Under the pieces are notes generated by a model. It did not search any database, had not been told where the DNA came from, and saw nothing but the letters and a program-made list of their open reading frames with translations. Positions 6,852 through 15,877 of a stretch of DNA of 64,000 bases are shown piece after piece; position 1 is the stretch's first letter, and each line of letters opens with the position of its first letter. The translations under genes and the position numbers were made by a program. Source of the stretch: Rhizobium brockwellii (GTDB lineage Bacteria; Pseudomonadota; Alphaproteobacteria; Rhizobiales; Rhizobiaceae); NCBI RefSeq assembly GCF_000769405.2, contig NZ_CP053442.1, positions 1 to 64,000 of the forward strand, given 5' to 3'.

Positions 6852-7718
6852 TTACGAGCGTTTAGCCGCCCTGAAATCTGTTGGGCTCGAGCCGATCAGT
6901 TGCCGGAACTGGGTCGAAAAATGGAACGCCGAGTGAAAACCCAGGAGACCGGCGATCTCCTTGATCGATTTGTCTGTGTTCACCAGAAGGTCGATGGCCC
7001 GCTGGAGGCGTACCCTCATCTGATACTGCTTGGCCGACATGCCAGTCTGCTCGCGAAAAAGACGCCGGAAATAGGGATAGCTGACGCCAAGTTCGTCGGC
7101 AAGCTGCTCAACGGACAGAGGCTGGCCGCAGCGTTCCATGAGAATCATCCGTGCACGATCAACGAGCCTGTCGGCAGCGTTGCTATTGAGATCGGCTGGG
7201 CGGCATAAAAGGGCGAGCAGCTGAAGTCCAAGGGTCGACAGCAGCGGCTGATTGCGCAGGCAATCGTCCTGCGCCAACGCGTGAATTGACGCGAATACAT
7301 CGGCAATTTCGGAGCTGCTGGCGTGGACAGGCTGCTCAGGGCGCAACAGACCTGCATCGCAGGCAAAATCGAAGGCGCTCCCCCGGCATTCGATCCAGTG
7401 CTCAACCCAACCGGCCCGACGATCTGGCGCAAAACGGTGCCATACGCCGGGAAAAAGCAGGAAAATCGAGCCGCCGGCGATGGCAACTTGCCGACGCGAT
7501 GGTCCGAATTCCAGCCGGCCGCTGCCGGCGCTGATCTGGACGATCTGATAGGCGCTCAGGATCCGGCCACGCGACCAGCTGAAATGGTGGTCGTTGGGAT
7601 GACGGCTCGGCGGGTAGTCGGAATTCGATCCGATCTCTGTATACCCGGTGGAGATGGCCGTACAGCCCCATGCGGCGCAGAGGCGATTGTCGGGCATGTA
7701 GACGAAGTAACTTTGCAT
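6852..7718 (-). CDS. AraC-family transcriptional regulator of the adjacent sugar operon
   Basis: This is a two-domain AraC/XylS regulator. Residues about 1-150 form a cupin sensor domain; the C-terminal 100 residues contain two helix-turn-helix motifs (LSVEQLADELGVSYPYFRRL and IKEIAGLLGFHSAFHFSTQF) ending with the typical GSSPTDFR. ATG 7718 is chosen over the TTG at 7730, giving 288 residues. It is divergent from the RbsABC-type importer at 7914, the usual arrangement for a local activator responding to the imported sugar. The shared intergenic region has a TTTTGCATGCAAAA palindrome. Ligand unknown. Confidence 0.88.
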   Translation of the reverse strand: MQSYFVYMPDNRLCAAWGCTAISTGYTEIGSNSDYPPSRHPNDHHFSWSRGRILSAYQIVQISAGSGRLEFGPSRRQVAIAGGSIFLLFPGVWHRFAPDRRAGWVEHWIECRGSAFDFACDAGLLRPEQPVHASSSEIADVFASIHALAQDDCLRNQPLLSTLGLQLLALLCRPADLNSNAADRLVDRARMILMERCGQPLSVEQLADELGVSYPYFRRLFREQTGMSAKQYQMRVRLQRAIDLLVNTDKSIKEIAGLLGFHSAFHFSTQFRQLIGSSPTDFRAAKRS

Positions 7719-7744
7719 GACGGCGGCCAAGTCTGAGGATCATA

Positions 7745-7758
7745 TTTTGCATGCAAAA
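7745..7758. promoter_or_regulatory. Palindrome TTTTGCATGCAAAA, candidate regulator site
   Basis: A perfect 14-bp palindrome 27 bp before the AraC-type gene, in the divergent intergenic region. A TTTTGC half repeats nearby on the same strand, and GCAAAATATTTGC follows near 7846. AraC proteins usually bind direct repeats, so this could instead be another factor's site. Confidence 0.4.
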
Positions 7759-7913
7759 GATCACTTTTGCGGAAATTGCCGACGTGTCAACGAAAATTCC
7801 TAGTGTTAACGTCACTATGCAAGGTCAGTTTTAGAATGACGCTGCAAAATATTTGCTGAGATCATCAGCGGGCCGCCGCTGCCGGGGAGGGCAGTGGCCG
7901 GGAGGAGAAAGAC

Positions 7914-9083
7914 ATGAAAAATCAAGCCACACTGCTGGTGGTTGCCGCGTGCCTTGCGGCTTCCGCTTCTTATGCCGAGGACTTTCACGGGTTCGATCCG
8001 GCGAAGTTCGACGGCAAGATGCTATCGACCGAAAATCTGAAGGCGATGGTGGTCGATGCGACCAAGGCAACGCCACCGAGAAACGGAAAGAGTTACAGTA
8101 TCGGATTCGCGAACCTGCAGCGCGACATCGCCTTCGGCGTGCTCGTCGAAAAGGGGATCCAGGAAAATGCCGATGCTGCCGGCGTCGACCTCGTGATTGC
8201 GGATAACCGCCTCGACGGGCCGACTGCGCTCGCCAATGCCAAATCCTTTGCAGAGCGCAAGGTTGACTACGTCATCGAATTTCAGACGGACGCCAATTTC
8301 GGGCAGACGGTGATGGATGTGTTCAAACCGGATGGCACAAAGGTCACTGCGATCGACATCCCGATGCCGGGCGCGAGCTTCTTCGGGGTCAACAACCCGA
8401 AATCTGGCTTCATGGGTGGGTCCTATCTCGCAACGGCGGCTGCAAAGAAATTCGGCGCCGATGTCGTGAAGACCGGTTATCTGGTCATCGGCGCTTTACC
8501 GCAGTCGGGCGTCATCCCGCGCATGCGCACGGATGGGCAGCGGGCCGGCTTTATGGCGCTGACCAAGGATTTCCCCGCCGATCATATCATCGAGATCGAT
8601 ACCAAGAACACGCTGCAGGAATCTTTTGCGCAGATGAACAATGTCATCGGTCGCATTCCGCCCGGCGCGCCGATCCTCATCATTGCCATCAACGATCAGG
8701 CAACGATGGGGATGCTGCAGGCCGTGCGGGCTGCCGGTCGCGTCGATCAGGCAATTGCGGTTGGCAATGGGGCAGATGAGGCTGAGGCGCTCGCCACCGA
8801 TCCGAACCTGGTTGCTGCGACCGGTTCATTCCCCGGCAGCTACGGCAATTATCTAATTCCAATCGCGCTCTCCGCACTTGCCGGAAAGCCGGTTCCGGAG
8901 GCGACCTTCGTGACGCACCAAATGGTCACCAAGGCCAATATCTGCAAGTTCTACAAGGAGTTTGCCTGCGCCGGCGAGGCGGATGGATACGTGTTTCCGG
9001 AAGCGGAATTTTCAACCTACCTCGCAGACCTGAAGAAGCAGGATTGGCTGAAGGGCTATGAGGCCATTCTCCCTCAGCAATGA
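7914..9083 (+). CDS. Sugar ABC transporter periplasmic binding protein (RbsB-like, type I)
   Basis: A secreted solute receptor for a CUT2-type sugar importer. Residues 1-21 are a signal peptide (KNQATLLVVAACLAASASYA, cut before EDFHG). The mature part has the periplasmic-binding type I fold pattern: IGFANLQRDIAFGVLVEKGI, LVIADNRLDGPTALANAKSF and the hinge-region AINDQATMGMLQAVRAAG. At 389 residues it is longer than RbsB (about 300), mainly at the termini. ATG 7914 follows GGGAGGAG. It is first in an operon with a double-domain ATPase, a permease and a sugar-isomerase-like protein. The bound sugar cannot be read from sequence; a pentose or deoxyhexose is suggested only by the isomerase. Confidence 0.88.
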   Translation: MKNQATLLVVAACLAASASYAEDFHGFDPAKFDGKMLSTENLKAMVVDATKATPPRNGKSYSIGFANLQRDIAFGVLVEKGIQENADAAGVDLVIADNRLDGPTALANAKSFAERKVDYVIEFQTDANFGQTVMDVFKPDGTKVTAIDIPMPGASFFGVNNPKSGFMGGSYLATAAAKKFGADVVKTGYLVIGALPQSGVIPRMRTDGQRAGFMALTKDFPADHIIEIDTKNTLQESFAQMNNVIGRIPPGAPILIIAINDQATMGMLQAVRAAGRVDQAIAVGNGADEAEALATDPNLVAATGSFPGSYGNYLIPIALSALAGKPVPEATFVTHQMVTKANICKFYKEFACAGEADGYVFPEAEFSTYLADLKKQDWLKGYEAILPQQ

Positions 9084-9108
9084 GCGAGACTGCGTCAGGG
9101 AGCGTGAC

Positions 9109-10674
9109 ATGACCGTCCATAGCACCGAAGGGAGCCGCAATCGGCGGCTCCAGATCGCCAATGTCAGCAAAGCATTTGCCGGCGTGACGGTACTGAAGAA
9201 CGTGTCGCTTTCTGCCGATGCGGGTGAGATCGTGGCGCTTCTTGGCGCCAATGGCGCAGGTAAGTCTACGCTCATGAAAATCCTCTCCGGTGTCTACACG
9301 CTGGACACCGGACAGATTAGAATTGACGACACGCCCAGGAATATCTCCACGCCTCGGGATGCCGTTGCGGCCGGCATCCGGCTGATGCCACAGGAGCTTT
9401 CCGTACATCCGGACCTTTCGGTCGCCGAAAACATCGCGCTTGGCTCCATGCCGAAGCGCCGCTTTTTGGGTATTCCGATGATCGATCAGGTGGCCGTCGA
9501 CGCACAGGCGCGGGCGCTCCTGAAGCGATTGCGGCTCGACCATATCGAGCCCGGCCGGCGCATGGGCTCGCTGCCATTGTCCGAACAGCGCATTGTCGAA
9601 ATCGCCCGCGCGCTGGCCGGCAAGGCGCGGATCCTGATCATGGACGAGCCGACGGCGTCGCTGAGTGAGGCAGATGCCGACAATCTGTTCGATGTCATCG
9701 AGGCCCTGAAAGCCCAAGGCGTCACCATCATCTATATTTCGCATTATCTGGACGAGGTCTTCCGGCTAAGCGACCGTATTGTTGTCTTGCGTGACGGCGA
9801 GGTCCGAGGTCAGTTCGAAACCCGTGACACCAGTCGCGACGCAATTCTGACGGCGATGCTCGGCAGCGAACTCGGCGACCTCTACCCCGTAAAATCGAAA
9901 GTGCTTCAGGGCGCAAAGACCGTCCTGTCGGTCGATGGACTGTCACTTCCTGGATGGCTCGACGGCGTGGCATTGACCGTGCGACGCGGTGAGGTTTTCG
10001 GCGTCTTTGGCCTTATCGGCTCCGGCGCCGAGAAGATAGGCCGGGCAATCTATGGCGCCGAGCCTGCCGCCCATGCCGAGGCCATTCTGCTGAACGATGT
10101 GGACATTGGTCTCTCTGGGCCGCGAAAGAGAGTGCGTAGCGGCATCGGGTTCGTGGCCGCGGAGCGAAAGCGCCAGGGCCTGATTGGCAATTTGTCGGTG
10201 CGAACCAACACGACACTGCCTTACCTCGGACTGTTCACGCTATCCGGCGTTGTCGACCAAAAGCGGGAAGACGACAGCACCCGTGAATGGATCAAAACCC
10301 TGCGGGTCAAGACCTCAGGTCCGGACCAAGAGATCCGCCTTCTGTCCGGCGGCAATCAGCAAAAGATCTGCCTTGCGCGTTGGCTGCTCGGAAACCCGGA
10401 TGTTCTGATCCTCGAAGAGCCGACACGCGGGGTCGATCTTGGTGCCCGGCGCGAGATCTACATGGAAATCCGCCGGCTGGCGGAGGCGGGGCTGGCGATC
10501 CTGATCGTCTCCTCGGATGCGGAAGAGGTGGCGGGGCTCGCAGATCGCTGCCTCGTACTCGAGGATGGCAAGGTCGTCGCCGAGCTTGGGCAGGACGCAA
10601 CCGCGACGGACCTGATGCAGGCAGCCGAGCCGCGGGCAGCCCTCCGCGATACGAATGAACTGGAGAAAACATGA
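9109..10674 (+). CDS. Sugar ABC transporter ATP-binding protein (RbsA/MglA type, two ABC domains)
   Basis: This 521-residue cytoplasmic ATPase has two ABC cassettes, as usual for CUT2 importers. The first has Walker A GANGAGKST (about residues 47-55), signature LPLSEQRIVEIARALA and Walker B ILIMDEPTASL. The second has a degenerate Walker A (GLIGSGAEKIG) but an intact signature LSGGNQQKICLARWL and Walker B VLILEEPTRGVD, the family's normal asymmetry. The frame is open from 9058, but ATG 9109 after CAGGGAG is the likely start. The stop overlaps the permease start by 4 bp (ATGA). Confidence 0.93.
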   Translation: MTVHSTEGSRNRRLQIANVSKAFAGVTVLKNVSLSADAGEIVALLGANGAGKSTLMKILSGVYTLDTGQIRIDDTPRNISTPRDAVAAGIRLMPQELSVHPDLSVAENIALGSMPKRRFLGIPMIDQVAVDAQARALLKRLRLDHIEPGRRMGSLPLSEQRIVEIARALAGKARILIMDEPTASLSEADADNLFDVIEALKAQGVTIIYISHYLDEVFRLSDRIVVLRDGEVRGQFETRDTSRDAILTAMLGSELGDLYPVKSKVLQGAKTVLSVDGLSLPGWLDGVALTVRRGEVFGVFGLIGSGAEKIGRAIYGAEPAAHAEAILLNDVDIGLSGPRKRVRSGIGFVAAERKRQGLIGNLSVRTNTTLPYLGLFTLSGVVDQKREDDSTREWIKTLRVKTSGPDQEIRLLSGGNQQKICLARWLLGNPDVLILEEPTRGVDLGARREIYMEIRRLAEAGLAILIVSSDAEEVAGLADRCLVLEDGKVVAELGQDATATDLMQAAEPRAALRDTNELEKT

Positions 10675-11675
10675 CCAACTCGTCTTCCATTCCCTCAGCG
10701 TCGGAATCGTCGAAGAGGTCGGCAAATTCACTCAGCGACCTTCTTGGCCGCCCGGCCGCCGGCATCGTTCTTTTGCTGGTGTTCTACGCCCTGCTGCTGA
10801 TCGCCTTTTCGGTTTTCTCCCCCTATTTCCTGACGCTGAGCAACCTGTCCAACATCGGCACCAATATGGCCTTCATCGGGCTGATGGCAGCCGCGGGCAC
10901 GCCGCTGATCATCGGCGGAGGGCTCGATCTGTCCGTCGCCGCCGTCGCCGGTCTTGCTGGCGTTATCGTGGCGCTGATGCATGCCAAGGGAATCAATATC
11001 TGGGCGGGCTGCGTCACCGCTCTCATCATCGGCTGCGCGGTCGGCGTCCTGAACGGCTTTATCGTCACCCGGCTGAAACTCAATCCGCTCATCGCCACGC
11101 TCGGCACAATGAGCATCTTTTCCGGTCTCTCCATGGTGCTGACCGGCGGCCTTTCGAAGCCGCTCTTCATTCCGGCTTTCAACTGGCTCGGGTCAGGGCG
11201 CCTCTTTGGTATCCCGTTTCCAATCATCCTGATGCTGTTGGTCTTCGTCGCACTTTGGCTGATCCTGTCGAAGACACCGTTCGGACGCTTCGCCTATGCG
11301 AGCGGCGGCAATCCGGAAGCAAGCAGCCTGCTTGGCGTGCCCGTCGAGCGGACCCAGATGGTGCTCTATGTCGTCTCCGGCCTTTCGGGGGCGGCAGCTG
11401 GCATCATCCTTGCAGCAATGCTCGGCGCCGCAGCACCCAACGCCGCGGGCCAGCACCTGCTCACCATCATCGCCGCCATCATCCTTGGTGGCACCAGCCT
11501 CTTTGGTGGACGAGGCAGCGTCTGGGGCACGCTGATTGCCGTTTTGATCCTTGGCACGCTGAACAACGGCCTGACGCTGATGAACGTGTCCTCCTTCTGG
11601 CAGGACGTGACTCGAGGCGTCGTCCTTCTAATGGCCGTCGGCCTCGATCAGCTTCGCGTGCGCCTGCAGAGCTGA
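10671..11675 (+). CDS. Sugar ABC transporter permease (RbsC type)
   Basis: A 334-residue inner-membrane permease with about eight to ten hydrophobic segments and the CUT2 permease landmarks GGGLDLSVAAVAGLAGV (after TM3) and GGTSLFGGRGSVWGT near the C-terminus. It starts inside the last codon of the ATPase gene (ATGA overlap), implying translational coupling. With the preceding binding protein and ATPase it completes a sugar importer regulated probably by the divergent AraC protein. Confidence 0.92.
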   Translation: MTNSSSIPSASESSKRSANSLSDLLGRPAAGIVLLLVFYALLLIAFSVFSPYFLTLSNLSNIGTNMAFIGLMAAAGTPLIIGGGLDLSVAAVAGLAGVIVALMHAKGINIWAGCVTALIIGCAVGVLNGFIVTRLKLNPLIATLGTMSIFSGLSMVLTGGLSKPLFIPAFNWLGSGRLFGIPFPIILMLLVFVALWLILSKTPFGRFAYASGGNPEASSLLGVPVERTQMVLYVVSGLSGAAAGIILAAMLGAAAPNAAGQHLLTIIAAIILGGTSLFGGRGSVWGTLIAVLILGTLNNGLTLMNVSSFWQDVTRGVVLLMAVGLDQLRVRLQS

Positions 11676-11705
11676 CGTCATTCTCACCCCATCGGAGAAA
11701 CAGAA

Positions 11706-13133
11706 ATGTCTGAACGCCCCTTGAAGGCCGGCCTTTTCGGTATCGGTCTGGAGGCCTATTGGTCGCAATTCAACGGCCTGGAAGCGCGGTTGCGCGGCTA
11801 TGTCGATACCGTCGAGGCAAAGCTTGCGCGCCCAGGCGTCGAGGTCGTCAACCTCGGGCTGATCGACACGCCCGAAAAGGCTATCGAGGCCGGTCACCAG
11901 TTTCGCCAAGCCGATGTCGATATCATCTTTCTCTACATCACCACCTATGCGTTGTCGTCGACGGTTCTTCCAGTGGTCCGTCGCGCCAAGGTTCCGGTGA
12001 TCATCCTCAATCTGCAGCCGACCGCAGCCATCGACTATGCCACTTTCAATGCCCTCGGCGATCGGACAGCGATGACTGGCGACTGGCTGGCGCATTGCTC
12101 TGCCTGCCCCGTCCCAGAGATCGCCAATGTCTTCCGTCGGGCGGGCATCAGCTTTCACCAGGTGACTGGCGTTCTCACCGGCGATCCCGTCGTCGAAAAC
12201 GAGATCAACGGCTGGATCGAGGCCGCCCGCGTCGCGCATGTGATGGCGCATAACCGGCTCGGCGTCTTGGGCCGCTACTACAACGGCATGCTGGATATCT
12301 ATTCAGACCTCACCGCGCAGGCAGCGGCCTTCGGCACCCATATCGAGGTGCTGGAAATCGACGAACTGGCGCAGTTGCGGCGTGATGTGAGCGAAGAAGA
12401 CGTCTCCACCTGCTTGGCGACGATCATCGCCGAATTCGATGTCCAGCCGGATTGCGACCCCAAGGAACTGGCCCGTGCGGCCAAGACAGCCGTGGCGCTT
12501 CGTCAGCTGGTCGACAAGAAATCGCTCGGCTCACTTGCCTATTACTACGAATCCCAGCCCGGCCACGAATATGAGGATATCATCACCTCGGTCATCGTCG
12601 GCTGTTCGATATTGACGGCCAGCGGCGTGCCGGTTGCGGGCGAATATGAGATCAAGAACGCCCAGGCGATGAAAATCATGGACAGCTTCGGCGCTGGCGG
12701 CTCATTCACCGAGTATTATGCCATGGATTTCGCCGCGGATGTCGTGCTGATGGGGCATGACGGGCCGGGGCATACGAAAATTGCTCAGGGGCGTACGAAG
12801 ATCCGGCCCCTCAGCATCTTTCACGGCAAGGTCGGCTCCGGCGTCAGCGTTGAAATGTCGGTTCAGCACGGACCGGTGACGCTGCTCTCTATCGTCGAAG
12901 ACGCCGGCAAAATCAGGCTGCTCTGCGCCGAAGGCGCCTCTGTGGCGGGCCCGATCCTCGAAATCGGCAACACCAACAGCCGTTATCGATTTCCACTTGG
13001 AGCCCGGCGCTTTGTTGAGGCGTGGAACGCACAGGGACCCGCCCACCATTGCGCAGTTGGCGTCGGACACATTGCCGGGCGCATCGAGAAGCTTGGAAAA
13101 CTCCTGGATCTGGACGTCGTAAAAGTCTGCTGA
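11706..13133 (+). CDS. L-arabinose/L-fucose isomerase-family protein
   Basis: The 475-residue protein resembles the AraA/FucI isomerase fold: an N-terminal Rossmann-like region (KAGLFGIGLEAYWSQFNGLE) with conserved ...YITTYALSSTVLPVV..., a central DPKEL...ALRQLV segment and a C-terminal metal-site-like part (MKIMDSFGAGGSFTEYYAMD, VLMGHDGPGHTKIAQG). Such enzymes interconvert aldoses and ketoses in the cytoplasm. It lies 30 bp after the permease, so it likely acts on the imported sugar. No kinase or epimerase for an arabinose or fucose route is next to it, so the pathway is incomplete here and the substrate is unknown. Family assignment is good; exact reaction is not established. Confidence 0.78.
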   Translation: MSERPLKAGLFGIGLEAYWSQFNGLEARLRGYVDTVEAKLARPGVEVVNLGLIDTPEKAIEAGHQFRQADVDIIFLYITTYALSSTVLPVVRRAKVPVIILNLQPTAAIDYATFNALGDRTAMTGDWLAHCSACPVPEIANVFRRAGISFHQVTGVLTGDPVVENEINGWIEAARVAHVMAHNRLGVLGRYYNGMLDIYSDLTAQAAAFGTHIEVLEIDELAQLRRDVSEEDVSTCLATIIAEFDVQPDCDPKELARAAKTAVALRQLVDKKSLGSLAYYYESQPGHEYEDIITSVIVGCSILTASGVPVAGEYEIKNAQAMKIMDSFGAGGSFTEYYAMDFAADVVLMGHDGPGHTKIAQGRTKIRPLSIFHGKVGSGVSVEMSVQHGPVTLLSIVEDAGKIRLLCAEGASVAGPILEIGNTNSRYRFPLGARRFVEAWNAQGPAHHCAVGVGHIAGRIEKLGKLLDLDVVKVC

Positions 13134-13648
13134 CAAGATGGGATGCGGAAGCGCGCCATAGTGGGCAACCGCTTCATCGTGCGAAAGCGCTTGCAAGATA
13201 CGTTCGGGCCATTGCGGCAAAGCACCTACCCGTCAGCGTTCGTTCAGTCCCGCGTGCCGGGGTAATGAACCGTCGTGGGCGCTTTGCGGGGGAGGCAAAC
13301 ACCATAAGCCTGGCCAGCGATGCCAGCTCCTTGACCTGTCCCCCACGCATCTGCGTAACTGTTGCTTCGGCTGTTTCGGGCATCTGGATGTCCTCGCGGC
13401 TTCCTTTGCCCACGCGTGCTCCAAAGCGGAGACAACTTGGTTCTCTTGAACGAAGACGCGCGTGACAGGACTGCGCCGCCTTTCAGATTTCAGAAACCGG
13501 CCCGCGCAAAGCCTCGCGCTATTGTTCCTTCTGCCAAGTAGGCCCTTTTTCTGGAAGCGCCACCGACCGCCCGTCTGGGGCGATCAGCCGCAACTCGCCA
13601 AATGACGCGAGCCTGAGCTCTATGCGGGTATCACCTCGGTGTGCCTGA
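13134..13648. other. Intergenic stretch with a possible minus-strand regulator remnant
   Basis: No intact gene is supported in these 515 bp. On the minus strand near 13540-13622 a frame reads IELRLASFGELRLIAPDGRS then VALPEKGPTWQKEQ and stops; this resembles the N-terminal start of SARP/BTAD-type regulators or adenylate cyclases (FGxLRL..DGR.VALP.KKA) and may be a truncated remnant. The rest holds short unsupported frames. Confidence 0.35.
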
Positions 13649-14107
13649 TTACTCTCCGAGCGGATGAGTGATATCCGCTTTGGAGGTCCCCAATGTCAGA
13701 CCATCGCCTTCCGCCTGCGCCATCGCCTTCACCAGCGCGATGACCGTTTCGCGGATATTGCTGTCGGCGATCTTTAGAAAGGCGCGATTGAGCACCAATC
13801 CCTCTTTCGTTCGCAGGAATTCAGCGACCGGGTCCATATTCGCGGATAGATCCAGTCCTTGCAGCGTCAACGACTCGGAATTCTCCTGCTCGAAGAAGAA
13901 GCTTGGCGACGTCTGAAGCACCTCGGCGATCCGCTGCAGCCGGCTGGCGCCGATGCGATTGATGCCCTTCTCGTACTTCTGAACCTGCTGAAAGGTCACC
14001 CCGATCTGCTCGCCAAGCCGTTCCTGGCTCATCCCGAGCAACTGCCGGCGCATTCTGATGCGCGCTCCGACATAGCTGTCTATTGCATTCGCTGTCTTGA
14101 CATTCAT
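13649..14107 (-). CDS. Xre-family HTH regulator (PraR-like)
   Basis: A 152-residue DNA-binding protein with a Cro/C1 helix-turn-helix at about residues 12-70 (IRMRRQLLGMSQERLGEQIG, VTFQQVQKYEKGINRIGASR) and a short C-terminal region. The layout and the motifs VGARIRMRR, SQERLG and QKYEKG.NRIGASRLQ match the rhizobial PraR/SinR-like group, which in Rhizobium leguminosarum represses quorum-sensing genes and biofilm functions. It could therefore be a plasmid-borne paralogue of PraR. The start ATG has a weak Shine-Dalgarno. It stands alone on the minus strand between two larger plus-strand groups. Confidence 0.85.
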   Translation of the reverse strand: MNVKTANAIDSYVGARIRMRRQLLGMSQERLGEQIGVTFQQVQKYEKGINRIGASRLQRIAEVLQTSPSFFFEQENSESLTLQGLDLSANMDPVAEFLRTKEGLVLNRAFLKIADSNIRETVIALVKAMAQAEGDGLTLGTSKADITHPLGE

Positions 14108-14462
14108 CGTGTGTTTTCAGCCTCGATCGCATTTTCAATCGGCGCAGCTGTAGTATCCCCCGCATGGCTTTTCCATGGTTGTTTTCATATGGCATAGTGG
14201 ATATGCGACGATCGCGACTGACTGTGATATGAAAGCCCCCCAAAAAGACGTGAAATCACGCAGTAATCACGCGGCGGAAGCGCAAATCGAACAAAAGCCG
14301 TACCGATTAGGATAAAACTGGGCTGTAGTTGCGTCCCGGCTTGCGTTAAATGCTCTTCAGCGACCGCCGCACGAGAGTCTTCCCAGCCCCGATCGCCCGA
14401 AAATCCATCGAATAATAGCGACGTGGCACGGCACCGGCCGTGCCTGTGCAGGAGAAGTATTG
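14108..14462. other. Divergent intergenic region
   Basis: The gap between the Xre regulator and the MFS gene has no supported coding sequence. GGCACGG (14425-14431) pairs with CCGTGCC (14438-14444), a short hairpin directly before the MFS Shine-Dalgarno GGAGA (14451-14455). It might influence translation initiation or be incidental. Confidence 0.4.
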
Positions 14463-15665
14463 ATGGCAACCGTTGCCGAGAGCGCGCCTCGTTTCGAAAA
14501 AACAACCATGTCTATTCTGATGGCGGTCAGCTTCTGCCACATGTTGAACGACATCATGCAGTCGCTGCTCGCCTCACTCTATCCGCTGTTCAAGGCGAAC
14601 TACGATCTCGATTTCGTGCAGATCGGCCTCCTTACCATGACGTTCCAGGTCACGGCTTCACTGCTGCAGCCGCTGGTCGGCATCGTCACCGACCGCTGGC
14701 CGATGCCCTATTCGCTGCCCGTCGGCATGGCCAGCACCTTTTGCGGGCTCATTCTGCTCGGCAATGCCGGCAGCTTCGCCCTGCTGCTGGTTGCCGCAAG
14801 CCTGATCGGCTTCGGCTCGGCGGTCTTCCACCCGGAATCTTCGCGTGTTGCCCGTCTTGCCTCTGGCGGCCGCCACGGTTTCGCGCAATCCTTCTTCCAG
14901 GTCGGCGGCAATGCCGGCCAGGCGATCGGTCCGCTGCTTGCCGCCTTCATCGTGCTGCCGCTCGGTCAGCACAGCGTCTCATGGTTCGCCGCCATCGCCA
15001 TGGTCGGCATGGTCGTGCTGAGCTGGGTCGGTAACTGGTACATCAGCCACAGGCGCCAGAATGCCAGCAAGCCGGCGGTAAGCCGGACCCTGCCGCTGCC
15101 GCAGAACAGGGTCGTCTGGGCGCTGCTCATCCTCGTGCTGCTGACGGCAACGAAGAATGTCTACATGGCCAGCGTATCGAGCTACTTCACCTTCTATGTC
15201 ATCGACAAGTTCGAGCTCAGCGTGCAGCAGGCACAGCTGATGCTCTTCCTGTTCCTCGGTTCGGTCGCCGTCGGCACCTTCCTTGGCGGGCCGATCGGTG
15301 ACCGCTTCGGTGCCCGTTTTGTCATCTGGTTCTCGATCCTCGGCGTCATTCCCTTCGCGCTCCTGCTTCCCTATGCCAACCTCTTCTGGACGGGTGTGCT
15401 CAGCGTCGTCATCGGCCTGATCTTCGCTTCGGCCTTCTCTGCAATCGTCGTCTTCGCGCAGGAACTGGTGCCCGGCCGCGTCGGGCTGATTGCCGGGGTC
15501 TTCTTCGGCTTCGCATTCGGGGCAGGGGGGCTTGGTGCAGCCCTGCTCGGCAGTTTCGCCGACACCCATGGCATCGATTTCGTCTACCGCATCTGCTCCT
15601 ACCTGCCGCTGCTCGGTCTCCTCACGGTCTTCCTGCCGCGTATTCCCAAGCAGAAACCAGTCTGA
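14463..15665 (+). CDS. MFS transporter, fosmidomycin-resistance (Fsr)-like
   Basis: A 400-residue inner-membrane protein with about 12 hydrophobic segments in two six-helix halves. The N-terminal half has the Fsr-like stretch FCHMLNDIMQSLLASLYPLF and GIVTDRWPMPYSL, and FHPESSRVARLASGGRHGFA is typical of the fosmidomycin-resistance exporter group. A second-half motif GGPIGDRFGARFV corresponds to the MFS loop motif A. ATG 14463 follows GGAGAAG; a TTG one codon upstream is ignored. It probably exports a small molecule; substrate not determined. It is upstream of, but 210 bp from, the sulfur block. Confidence 0.87.
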   Translation: MATVAESAPRFEKTTMSILMAVSFCHMLNDIMQSLLASLYPLFKANYDLDFVQIGLLTMTFQVTASLLQPLVGIVTDRWPMPYSLPVGMASTFCGLILLGNAGSFALLLVAASLIGFGSAVFHPESSRVARLASGGRHGFAQSFFQVGGNAGQAIGPLLAAFIVLPLGQHSVSWFAAIAMVGMVVLSWVGNWYISHRRQNASKPAVSRTLPLPQNRVVWALLILVLLTATKNVYMASVSSYFTFYVIDKFELSVQQAQLMLFLFLGSVAVGTFLGGPIGDRFGARFVIWFSILGVIPFALLLPYANLFWTGVLSVVIGLIFASAFSAIVVFAQELVPGRVGLIAGVFFGFAFGAGGLGAALLGSFADTHGIDFVYRICSYLPLLGLLTVFLPRIPKQKPV

Positions 15666-15808
15666 GGCGACATCGCCATCGATCGAGCCGGAATGTCACC
15701 GACACTCCGGCCCGGTTCATCATGCAGTTTCGCACGTCGCCTTCGCCCACAGGCCCGAACGTATTTTTCTCCTCCTATGGGGAAGAGGGATCACCATTCC
15801 TTTAATCC

Positions 15809-15841
15809 ACTATTTTTATAGATAATATTCGTGAGAATAGT
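15809..15841. promoter_or_regulatory. AT-rich interrupted palindrome before the FMN reductase gene
   Basis: ACTATT (15809-15814) is mirrored by AATAGT (15836-15841) around an AT-rich core with ATAGATAATAT. It lies 37 bp before the start of the FMN reductase, where a promoter and a LysR/CysB-type activator site would be expected for a sulfur-starvation gene. Assignment is tentative. Confidence 0.35.
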
Positions 15842-15877
15842 GACGTCGATCTCGGCACGATATTGGAAGGAAATGGC

